A stretch of 64,000 bases of DNA from a virus. The translations under genes were made by a program, and so were the position numbers. Below, piece after piece: positions 53,908-61,760 of this stretch. Location of the stretch: IMG/VR virus record IMGVR_UViG_3300034101_002296, positions 1-64,000 of that record; one strand, written 5' to 3'. The first letter of the stretch is position 1; every line of letters starts with the position of its first letter. The notes under the pieces are model-generated. The model was not told the DNA's origin, did not search any database, and saw only the letters and a program-made list of their open reading frames with translations.

Positions 53908-54805
53908 TTTTTATAATATGTGGGGAGGATTTTTCCCTCATGATAATCTTATCACCAACACACTAAAATTAAAGTATGATGTTATTGCTAACTTACAAAA
54001 CGAAACTCCAGATATCGTTATATGCCAAAATACAGAAAGTGTAGCGGCTAAAAATGTTACTAGAGCATTTAGGGGTAAATCTAAAATTATTCACTGGTAT
54101 GTAGAGTCACTGGATAGAATTGGAGATCCAAATTATACAGAATGTGATTTTTCTATAACATCATGCAAGTTTAACCATGACAAAAATATAAGAATACCAT
54201 TATGGTCTATGTATATAGATTGGTTTAATAACCAATATCATCCCGGTAGAAATCAAGCCTATTTAGTTAGCCCCAAAAAACTAATAACGCCAAAAGAAAA
54301 ACAAACAAAAGATAAATTTTGTTCAGCTTTAACAAATAATTCTTTAGGATATCGTGCTACAGCTTATCCACAATTCATAAATTTTGCAACCTCAAAGGGT
54401 CTATTGGTAGAAAGCCGTGGCAATTTTTGTCAAACCTGCCCAAAACTGAATGGGGACGAAAAAGATAAAATAGATTTTATAAAGAATTTTAAATTTCATT
54501 TAACATATGATAATAGTGATTTACCGGGATGGATTACAGAAAAATTAATACACCCAATGTCTGAGGGGTCAATACCAATTTATTGGGGCGGAATTGATGT
54601 AGAAGAAGAGTTTAATAAAGATGGGTTTATACATGTGAGAAGGTTTGATAATCTAGATGAAGTGCATGATCGTGTTTTTCAGATATACAAAAATGAAGAA
54701 TTATTCTACGATATACAAACACAACCATGTTTTCCAGATAATAAAATACCAGAATGTGCCACTCCAGAATTTATACTCTCTAAATTAGAAACGATTGTAG
54801 AATGA
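53888..54805 (+). CDS. GT10 family fucosyltransferase-like enzyme
   Basis: A 305-residue protein with the GT10 core: FKFHLTYDNSDLPGWITEKL near residue 200, then IHPMSEGSIPIYWGG. KIIHWYVESLDRIG lies in the first half. GT10 enzymes transfer fucose from GDP-fucose to acceptor sugars. Its position between the Fcl/ColC-like and ColD-like genes suggests it uses the GDP-6-deoxy or 3,6-dideoxy sugar made by them. Confidence 0.85.
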   Translation: MRQIKINFYNMWGGFFPHDNLITNTLKLKYDVIANLQNETPDIVICQNTESVAAKNVTRAFRGKSKIIHWYVESLDRIGDPNYTECDFSITSCKFNHDKNIRIPLWSMYIDWFNNQYHPGRNQAYLVSPKKLITPKEKQTKDKFCSALTNNSLGYRATAYPQFINFATSKGLLVESRGNFCQTCPKLNGDEKDKIDFIKNFKFHLTYDNSDLPGWITEKLIHPMSEGSIPIYWGGIDVEEEFNKDGFIHVRRFDNLDEVHDRVFQIYKNEELFYDIQTQPCFPDNKIPECATPEFILSKLETIVE

Positions 54806-55977
54806 ATAAACCAATAAAATTGTGTTCAGATATTATAGACAAATATGATATACAAAAGTTGGCGTTTTGGCTTCAAAACATGCCACAGCTAACAAAGGGC
54901 GAACAAACAATTAAGTTTGAAAAAGAATTTTCTGAATTTATTGGATGTGAACATTCTATCTATTGTAATTCTGGTTCTTCTGCGAATCTATTAATAGTTT
55001 CTGGTTTACTCCAATCTGGAATGTTAAAAAATGACAAAATAATAGTTCCACAAATTTCATGGTCTACAACAGTTTTTCCAGCAATGCAGCTTGGATTGAT
55101 TCCAATACTGTGTGACTGTGATATGCATAACCTTGGCATTGACATAGAAGATCTAGAAAGAATTATTAAAGAAGAAAATCCAGCAGCAATTATGCTAGTA
55201 CATGTGCTTGGTTTAAATTCTAATATTCAAAAGATTATTGATCTATGCAACGAAAAAAATATATTAATAATTGAGGATACATGTGAAAGCCTTGGCTCTG
55301 AGGTAAATAGTAAAAAGCTTGGATCTTTTGGATTAGCTTCATCTTTCTCATTTTATTTTGGGCATCACATATCAACAATTGAAGGCGGAATGGTATGTAC
55401 AAACAATAAAGACCTAGCAAATATTATAAAAATGATTAGAAGTCATGGATGGGATAGGGACTTAGACAGCAACACAAAAGCTTTCTATAGAGCATCTAAT
55501 AATATACCAGAAAATTCTATATCATCATTATATACATTTTATCATATGGGATTTAATTTAAGATCAACTGATCTACAGGCGTTTATTGGAATTAACCAAA
55601 TGGATAAAATATCAGACATAGTAACAAAGAGGCAGAAAAATTATTTTCAATATGTAAATTGTATTCGAAAAGACTTATGGAAGCCAATAGCCACAAAAGA
55701 TCAAAATGTTATATCGAATATGGGATACCCGCTAATTGTAAAAAATAAAGATATAATGTATCAAATATTTAAAACAAATAATATAGAATGTAGGCCACTA
55801 ATATCTGGAAGCATGGGAACACAGCCAGCTTGGAAAAAAAAGTATAAAGAGTATAAGAGCAAAAATTCAAATTTGATTGATAATTATGGTATGTACTTGC
55901 CTAATCATCAAGATTTGACCGAAAAAGATATACATAAAATATGCAATCTAATAAACGAGTACGGAAATAATGTCTGA
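54802..55977 (+). CDS. ColD-like GDP-4-keto-6-deoxymannose 3-dehydratase
   Basis: A 391-residue fold-type I PLP enzyme of the DegT/DnrJ family. CNSGSSANLLIVSGL binds phosphate, and LIIEDTCESLGSE carries the Asp. In place of the usual PLP lysine it has His188 in YFGHHISTIEGG, as in E. coli ColD, which removes the 3-hydroxyl of GDP-4-keto-6-deoxymannose on the way to colitose. This position and number fit ColD, not an aminotransferase. No iron-sulfur cysteines of the RfbH type are apparent. It overlaps the GT10 gene by four bases. Confidence 0.85.
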   Translation: MNKPIKLCSDIIDKYDIQKLAFWLQNMPQLTKGEQTIKFEKEFSEFIGCEHSIYCNSGSSANLLIVSGLLQSGMLKNDKIIVPQISWSTTVFPAMQLGLIPILCDCDMHNLGIDIEDLERIIKEENPAAIMLVHVLGLNSNIQKIIDLCNEKNILIIEDTCESLGSEVNSKKLGSFGLASSFSFYFGHHISTIEGGMVCTNNKDLANIIKMIRSHGWDRDLDSNTKAFYRASNNIPENSISSLYTFYHMGFNLRSTDLQAFIGINQMDKISDIVTKRQKNYFQYVNCIRKDLWKPIATKDQNVISNMGYPLIVKNKDIMYQIFKTNNIECRPLISGSMGTQPAWKKKYKEYKSKNSNLIDNYGMYLPNHQDLTEKDIHKICNLINEYGNNV

Positions 55978-56785
55978 AATAATTAATCTAATTGATAAAA
56001 ATCCAGACTCTCATGTATACCAAAAGGCGGCAGAGATACTTTCCAAACAATTACAAGATGATTTTTCTTTTGTCTTACAGGTTTGGAGTGATGCAACGCC
56101 AAAAACAAAACATAAAAAGATATTAATACTAACATCAGACGAAACACATAAAATACCACAACAGATTAATGATCCAGATGTTGCTTATATTTTTAAACAA
56201 TATATACCAATGTCAAATTATCGTGATGTTAATTCTGTAGAAAATATACCACGGATATTTGCCCTGCCATTGTGTGAGTTAAATGGATTTACCGATTTTA
56301 GCAAAAATATACATGATAGGGAGTACGATTGGTGCTGGATGGGCCAATATGACCCATACAGAAGGACAGATTTTAAAAATGCTATAGAGATAGCCAAGAC
56401 TTTAAATGGTGTCAAATACAAGGAATTATGGTACAATGGATGGAATAATGGGGCTAAAATAGAAGACTATTGTGCGATAATGAATAATACCAAAATAGCA
56501 CTTGTTCCAACCGGATCGGCTAGTTTTGAAACATTTAGGTTTTTTGAAGCTATGATGTGTGGGTGTGTTGTTTTATCTGTTCCACAGCCAAATGTTGACT
56601 TTTATAATACTGCCCCATTTATACCAATAAATAACTGGGTTAATGAAATATCGGATACTATTAGATCTGTTCTTAATAAAAAGAACTTAATGTCCACAAT
56701 ATCTATGTCTGGAAGAAAATGGCATAACTATTATTGCTCTCCCGAAGGTTTGTCTAACTATATGCTGGAGAAGATCAATGCTTAA
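55970..56785 (+). CDS. Exostosin-like glycosyltransferase
   Basis: A 271-residue protein resembling the gene at 37090: REYDWCWMGQYDPYRRTDFK near residue 119, then KIALVPTGSASFETFRFFEA and MMCGCVVLSVPQP. The donor-binding region is intact. The paralogy within one genome suggests transfer of related sugars. Confidence 0.75.
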   Translation: MSEIINLIDKNPDSHVYQKAAEILSKQLQDDFSFVLQVWSDATPKTKHKKILILTSDETHKIPQQINDPDVAYIFKQYIPMSNYRDVNSVENIPRIFALPLCELNGFTDFSKNIHDREYDWCWMGQYDPYRRTDFKNAIEIAKTLNGVKYKELWYNGWNNGAKIEDYCAIMNNTKIALVPTGSASFETFRFFEAMMCGCVVLSVPQPNVDFYNTAPFIPINNWVNEISDTIRSVLNKKNLMSTISMSGRKWHNYYCSPEGLSNYMLEKINA

Positions 56786-57461
56786 AACTCACATATTGCA
56801 CTATCAAAAATTAACAGATAGAAAAAAACACATAGAGGACCAGCTTGAAAAACAAAATATACAAGACTATAGTTTTATAACAGATTTTGACAAAGAACAA
56901 CTAACAAAAGATATAATTGATAAATATTATATTAATGATAAGGCCACAACTGACAAGCACTCAAATGTAACGCTCAAACATAGCATGTCCCCATATTCTG
57001 TGTATAGGGAGCTTTCGTTAGCATCAATATCTCTATGTATTAAGCATATAAAATCATTAGAATTGTTTCTTGAAAGCGATTACGATGAATTACTAGTTCT
57101 TGAAGATGATTGTAATTTTTATGAAAATAGTATTACATTAAATGATGTTATATCTGATGCTCCAAGCGATTGGGACATAATATTTATAGGCGGCGCTTTT
57201 AGTCACAATATATTACCGGTTAAGCAAATATTTAATGGGTATATCTTGTCAGGGCATCCAGCAACTAATACAACATCATCACTAATATATAATAAGAAAT
57301 CAGCACAAAAAACATTAGATACAATAGTGCCATTTGCTTTACCGATTGATTGGCATCTAAATCATATTTTTCATTTAAACAATTTTAATGTTTATCACAC
57401 TTATCCATATTTATGTAATCAACTCAGCAACATATCGTTTAGCGGTACGATAGAAAGGTAA
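56778..57461 (+). CDS. GT25-like glycosyltransferase
   Basis: A 227-residue protein of the LPS-type GT25 family: THILHYQKLTDRKKHIEDQL at the N-terminus, ISLCIKHIKSLELFLESDYD, ELLVLEDDCNFYEN near residue 110 with Glu-Asp-Asp, and WDIIFIGG. These are the usual conserved spots. Acceptor unknown. Confidence 0.82.
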   Translation: MLKTHILHYQKLTDRKKHIEDQLEKQNIQDYSFITDFDKEQLTKDIIDKYYINDKATTDKHSNVTLKHSMSPYSVYRELSLASISLCIKHIKSLELFLESDYDELLVLEDDCNFYENSITLNDVISDAPSDWDIIFIGGAFSHNILPVKQIFNGYILSGHPATNTTSSLIYNKKSAQKTLDTIVPFALPIDWHLNHIFHLNNFNVYHTYPYLCNQLSNISFSGTIER

Positions 57462-57466
57462 TTATT

Positions 57467-57940
57467 ATGAACATAGCGGCTATTGTTGACAACCTTGGGC
57501 CATCACAAAAGTCATTTTATCTCATAAAAGAATTTAATAAAACATTATCACAAAATGATTTATGTGTATCGGTTTTCTTTAAAAGAGCTTCTGTTCCAGT
57601 AATACCAGCTATGTTTTCATGCAAAAGCGTATCATTTTTGTCTGGATATCACCATACGGCAATTGCTACAACTATAGATGAAGCTAGTATTTTATTAAAA
57701 TCTAATAATAATGCAAATAAATTTTTATACTTATGGAATCTAGAATGGTTAACGTATCCATCAAAATATTCCGCTATAACAAATATATTACGTGATTCAA
57801 GATTAAAAATCATTGCCCGTAGTGAGTCACATGAGGCTATGATATACAATTTTTGCAATAAGAAAACAGTAGGAATTGTTGACAACTGGAATGTTAGTCA
57901 GTTACTTTCTCTTACTCAACAGGATTATTCTAATGTCTGA
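57467..57940 (+). CDS. GT-B N-domain-like protein, 157 aa
   Basis: Not firmly recognised. NIAAIVDNLGPSQKSFYLIK is like the start of a GT-B or nucleotide-binding domain, and KFLYLWNLEWLTYPSKYS and IARSESHEAMIYNF follow. It is short, with no donor site, so it may be a partial or accessory form. It overlaps the nuclease gene by 8 bases. Confidence 0.5.
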   Translation: MNIAAIVDNLGPSQKSFYLIKEFNKTLSQNDLCVSVFFKRASVPVIPAMFSCKSVSFLSGYHHTAIATTIDEASILLKSNNNANKFLYLWNLEWLTYPSKYSAITNILRDSRLKIIARSESHEAMIYNFCNKKTVGIVDNWNVSQLLSLTQQDYSNV

Positions 57941-58715
57941 TCTAAACGAAGAATATATTGTAGAACAATACGTTATTAAAAATAAGAGTACGTGTAGTAT
58001 AGCAAAAGAATTAAATACTTATCCAAAGAAAATTGAACGTATTCTCAAAAAGAACGGACAACAATTACGAGATAAATCTGAAGCTCAATCATTAGCTCTA
58101 AAAAGCGGTAGAATAAAACATCCCACTAGAGGAAAAAAAAGAACAGAACAAGAAAAAGATAAGATTGGCATAGCAATAAGACAAAACTGGAAAGAGATGC
58201 CAAAATCCAAAAAAGATGATTTTTGTTCACAGGTTAAAAAACGATGGGATGAAATGTCGGCTATTAAAAAAAGAGAACTACAAGAGATGGCTGGACGAGC
58301 ATTGCGTCAGGCATCAATTGAAGGATCTAAGGCGGAAAAAATATTGAGAATTAAATTAGAAAAACTTGGTTATGATATTATGTTGCACAAGAATAATCTC
58401 ATACCGGGAGATTTTGAAATAGATTTGTTTTTGCCACAACTTCGCACTATAATAGAGATAGATGGGCCACAGCATTTTCTTCCATTATGGGGCGAAGATA
58501 AGCTTCAAAAAATTATTAAATCTGATGAAAGAAAAAATGGTTTATTGTTAACACATGGATATTGTGTTATTAGAATAAAATATCTTTGTAAACATATGAC
58601 AAGATCTATTGGTAATAAGTTGTGCAAATTGGTATTAGATCACATATCCAGTATTGAAAATAAGTTTCCACCTAAAGGTCAAAGATTTATTGAATTGGAG
58701 ATAAATAATGAGTGA
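57933..58715 (+). CDS. VSR/DUF559-like nuclease with DNA-binding N-terminus
   Basis: A 260-residue protein. Residues 1-50 have a helix-turn-helix-like segment (CSIAKELNTYPKKIERILKK). A basic middle region holds TRGKKRTEQEKDKIGIAIRQ, like the NUMOD-type modules of homing endonucleases. The C-terminal domain, GDFEIDLFLPQLRTIIEIDG plus PQHF, is a VSR/DUF559-type nuclease. The ATG at 57933 is preferred over an upstream one. It lies at the edge of the sugar cluster and could be a free-standing homing endonuclease. Confidence 0.72.
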   Translation: MSDLNEEYIVEQYVIKNKSTCSIAKELNTYPKKIERILKKNGQQLRDKSEAQSLALKSGRIKHPTRGKKRTEQEKDKIGIAIRQNWKEMPKSKKDDFCSQVKKRWDEMSAIKKRELQEMAGRALRQASIEGSKAEKILRIKLEKLGYDIMLHKNNLIPGDFEIDLFLPQLRTIIEIDGPQHFLPLWGEDKLQKIIKSDERKNGLLLTHGYCVIRIKYLCKHMTRSIGNKLCKLVLDHISSIENKFPPKGQRFIELEINNE

Positions 58716-59460
58716 ACAGTTTTTTGACATAGAAGAACAAACTAATGATACATTAGAAAAAGAAAGAGATAATATACCATCTTATGGCTCACAAGAATGG
58801 CATGACTATATTATGTCGAAGTTTGAAACTAAAGAATTAATAGATGGTAACCCAACTTGTGCCGGATTAAGAAGGGTAGCGGAAGATGTGCTTGGTAGCA
58901 TTGTTATCAGTAGACCGGTGCAGATTTTTCCATCTTTAGATCCCAATGGACCGGGAAGAGCCACTGTGGTGTTTGAAGTAGTATTTGATTGGATGAATTC
59001 TGGAAATATGAGAACATATTCTGATGTAGCTGATGTTTGGCATGGAAATACGGATGATTTATTTTGCGCCCATCCTGTGGCAACAGCAAGCACTAGGGCT
59101 GAAGGTAGAGCATTAAGAAAAGCTTTAAAGATTAGATGTTTGTCAGCGGAAGAACTTACTAGAAAGAAAGATGTTGAATCTATAGTAAGAGAGACAATAA
59201 ATTCAAGCAAAACTATTGATGGGGAGTGGCAAGAAGAAGACTCTATTAGCAATCCCCAAATAAATTTTATTGACACTAAGTGTAAACAATTAGATATTAA
59301 TGTATTGAAGTTTATTAATTCTGGATCAGAACAATATGATTCAATTAATAGTGTTAGCAAGAAAACGGGTATCCGTATGCTATCAACATTGAATGAATAT
59401 CAAAACAAGAAACGCAAAATCTCAGAAGAGATTGCGGGGTATGATCCAAACTGGAGGTAA
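58708..59460 (+). CDS. Rad52-like single-strand annealing protein candidate
   Basis: A 250-residue protein. The region GRATVVFEVVFDWMNSGNMR near residue 86 and the later PVATASTRAEGRALRKALKI near residue 129 resemble the beta-beta-alpha core of Rad52/Sak-type annealing proteins (paired strands, then an RA-x-RAL helix). The C-terminal third is acidic and helical, perhaps for SSB contact. Evidence is pattern-based. It sits between a nuclease and a zinc ribbon gene. Confidence 0.5.
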   Translation: MSEQFFDIEEQTNDTLEKERDNIPSYGSQEWHDYIMSKFETKELIDGNPTCAGLRRVAEDVLGSIVISRPVQIFPSLDPNGPGRATVVFEVVFDWMNSGNMRTYSDVADVWHGNTDDLFCAHPVATASTRAEGRALRKALKIRCLSAEELTRKKDVESIVRETINSSKTIDGEWQEEDSISNPQINFIDTKCKQLDINVLKFINSGSEQYDSINSVSKKTGIRMLSTLNEYQNKKRKISEEIAGYDPNWR

Positions 59461-59462
59461 AA

Positions 59463-59792
59463 ATGAAGATTACAAAGACCATCGGAAATCTCACAATAGA
59501 TATTGAAAGAGAAACACAGAAGGAAATTTTCAAAGATTTAGCAACATTTGAAGAAGTGTTTGGCGAAAATGTTTGTGGTAAGTGTTCTTCTGAAAATTTA
59601 AGATATGTTGTTAGAGAAAACGATGGTAATGAATATTATGAATTGAGATGTATGGATTGTGGTGCCAAATTAGCTTTTGGTGTCCATAAAAAGGGTGGCG
59701 GATTGTTCCCACGAAGGAAGGACGCAGAAGGTAATTATTTACCAGATAAGGGATGGCAAAAGTGGGATGGTAAATCCAAAACCACTAAGTGA
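59463..59792 (+). CDS. Zinc ribbon protein, 109 aa
   Basis: A small protein with NVCGKCSSENLRYVV and LRCMDCGAKLAFG, two CxxC pairs forming a zinc ribbon near residues 38-76, followed by a basic tail rich in Lys and Trp. Such proteins appear next to recombination genes in phages. It is the last + strand gene before the terminator. Confidence 0.7.
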   Translation: MKITKTIGNLTIDIERETQKEIFKDLATFEEVFGENVCGKCSSENLRYVVRENDGNEYYELRCMDCGAKLAFGVHKKGGGLFPRRKDAEGNYLPDKGWQKWDGKSKTTK

Positions 59793-59798
59793 AAAAAG

Positions 59799-59827
59799 AA
59801 AACCCCGCCTTTTGAGCGGGGTTTTTT
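59799..59827. terminator. Bidirectional intrinsic terminator
   Basis: AAAACCCCGC pairs with GCGGGGTTTT around a 7-base loop (CTTTTGA), followed by a T run on the + strand and preceded by an A run that gives a T run on the - strand. It lies between convergent genes and probably ends both transcripts. Confidence 0.92.
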
Positions 59828-59849
59828 ATTACACAGTATATAGAGAATA

Positions 59850-60815
59850 TTAGAGATATTCTAATGAGATATATAATCCGTACTGCTCTTTGCTTCCGAT
59901 AGAGAGAGGAGAAGCAGAAAGAGCGACGGCCCATGTATGGTGAGTATCTACACCAGTGCCACCATATGTCTTTGGCCTGTTAGATCCTGTAGATCCATCA
60001 CCAAAACTATTAATAGCACCCAACATTGTTGTTTGATTACTACTATTAGTAACATACTGTGTCCACTTGGGCCAGATCTGACCCTCTGCACCAGCTACTT
60101 GACTTCTTTGTAATAACTTTTGACCACTACCGGGGCTATTAGCTAATGGCACAACAATACCTGTACCACCCACTGTGGTATAAGAGCCAGCAATGCCAGC
60201 AGCGGATAATCTTGAGTCACCATTTACGTTTGTACCAGCTGCGCCATTTCTAAATACTTCACCAGAACTATTGGTGTAGTAGTTTTGTGAGACAAACTGC
60301 GTGGGCCAAGCCTCGCCCCACCAGAAAGCATCACCACTACCAACAACAATAGAAGAACCAGTGCCACCCTGAGTGTTAAATGCGCTGCCATTATGATTAA
60401 TAATTTCTGCTACTTTAGTATTTACGCCACTAGCAGGATAATTGATGTTGCTTCTATCATATATGCGAAGCTGAACATTTTGAGTTTTCACGGCAGATGA
60501 ATGGCTAAATTCAATACCAAGTGTAGCTTGATAAGACTTAATACCAGATAGACCACATGTGAATTCAGAGCTACCAAACTCATCAACGGTTGTCATACCG
60601 CTTGGATATACGTTTGGTATATATTTTATATTGTTTGTGGCATTTTTATAGACACTACCATCTGCGTTAGCAACATAGGTATTGTCTTGATAAGAGCCTA
60701 TTTGTACAGATGAACCAGCTGATGTGCCATAAAAAGCCAAACCAGATCCACTTAGGGTATAAAGGCTTGGCACCATATTTGCCCCGCCAATTACTTGAAA
60801 TCTAATATCTGCCAT
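59850..60815 (-). CDS. Probable virion structural protein, 321 aa
   Basis: Family not recognised. The protein is rich in Gly, Ser, Thr and Asn, with many small beta-type segments and aromatic residues, like phage tail or surface proteins. No signal peptide is seen. AAGGAG lies upstream of the ATG. It is the last gene of the - strand block, ending at the shared terminator. Confidence 0.6.
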   Translation of the reverse strand: MADIRFQVIGGANMVPSLYTLSGSGLAFYGTSAGSSVQIGSYQDNTYVANADGSVYKNATNNIKYIPNVYPSGMTTVDEFGSSEFTCGLSGIKSYQATLGIEFSHSSAVKTQNVQLRIYDRSNINYPASGVNTKVAEIINHNGSAFNTQGGTGSSIVVGSGDAFWWGEAWPTQFVSQNYYTNSSGEVFRNGAAGTNVNGDSRLSAAGIAGSYTTVGGTGIVVPLANSPGSGQKLLQRSQVAGAEGQIWPKWTQYVTNSSNQTTMLGAINSFGDGSTGSNRPKTYGGTGVDTHHTWAVALSASPLSIGSKEQYGLYISLEYL

Positions 60816-60865
60816 GTTTAATAGTCTCCTTAAATGAGATTAATCTAGTATTGTATACACAATTT

Positions 60866-61180
60866 TTATTTGATATTTGCATTTTTTTTAGCTCTTTTTA
60901 TAGCTAATTTTATGATAATACGTGCTATTATTTCTATAAATGGAAGTCCACGTTTTGTAGCCTCTTCTTTAAGCCATCCTACAATTGTATCAATATTTTT
61001 TTCACACCAGTTTGTACCAAGATCATCCATGAGTTTAGCTCGATTTAAACAAGAACAATTACCAGTAATTTTAATATAAAAAGGCCATCTTAAAAGTAGT
61101 TTTTTTAATTCTGTGCCGGGAAACTCAAAGACATTTTGTGTTGGTGGAATTAATGGTGGTATCATTGGTGGTGTTGTCAT
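60866..61180 (-). CDS. Hypothetical protein, 104 aa
   Basis: Not recognised. A Pro-rich N-terminus (TTPPMIPPLIPPTQ) is followed by a Cys-containing region (NCSCLNRAKLMDDLGTNWC) and a helical, basic C-terminus. AAGG precedes the ATG. It lies between two virion-like genes and may be a small chaperone or virion component. Confidence 0.55.
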   Translation of the reverse strand: MTTPPMIPPLIPPTQNVFEFPGTELKKLLLRWPFYIKITGNCSCLNRAKLMDDLGTNWCEKNIDTIVGWLKEEATKRGLPFIEIIARIIIKLAIKRAKKNANIK

Positions 61181-61200
61181 AGATACAATACCTTTCTTGA

Positions 61201-61743
61201 TTAAGAAGAAAATGTAGCACTACTATTTAAACTATCACACAAAAATATAGCATTTACCATACCATTTGCATTGTTAGTTGTTTTATGCGCCCAAACAAAA
61301 CCTAATAAACTATCAGTTGTATCTTCTGTTATTGTAAGACGAAATCTAGAATTCGTCCCCCTTTGCCCGTCTGCCCTGAATATCTCATCAGAATATTGAT
61401 TATATTCTCCTTGTCTATATGCGCTAGAAGGCCGAGCCAAATCAAGAATCACAGATTCAGCATATCCAACAACAGAATATATATGTGATTCACCCCGTTC
61501 CATTGCTGAAGATAGCACAATAATTTTCTTTGGTTTTTTCCCATCAAAAGTAAGTGAAACACTAGATGGATCGTTACCTGTTTGCCATCGCCCTTGCCAA
61601 AATCCATTTGGTACTCCATCATAAGTCCCATATCTAATAATAGATCCAGTAATAGAAATTTTTAAACCGGGCCATCCCGAGTTTTCAGCTCCATTCAAAA
61701 TATCGATCAATTTACAACCTCCAGTACAACAACAATATATCAT
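61201..61743 (-). CDS. Hypothetical protein, 180 aa, possible virion component
   Basis: Not recognised. The N-terminus has a Cys cluster (MIYCCCTGGCKL), followed by a beta-rich sequence without membrane segments. AAGGAAA precedes the ATG. Location between the repeat protein and other virion-like genes suggests a tail or fibre-related role. Confidence 0.5.
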   Translation of the reverse strand: MIYCCCTGGCKLIDILNGAENSGWPGLKISITGSIIRYGTYDGVPNGFWQGRWQTGNDPSSVSLTFDGKKPKKIIVLSSAMERGESHIYSVVGYAESVILDLARPSSAYRQGEYNQYSDEIFRADGQRGTNSRFRLTITEDTTDSLLGFVWAHKTTNNANGMVNAIFLCDSLNSSATFSS

Positions 61744-61760
61744 TAGTTTCCTTTTATTTA

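Noticed and set aside
58806-59360. A 184-codon open frame on the - strand opposite the Rad52-like candidate.
   Set aside because: It lies wholly opposite a well-supported + strand gene with good spacing to its neighbours, has no ribosome site, and its sequence looks like a reverse-strand shadow.
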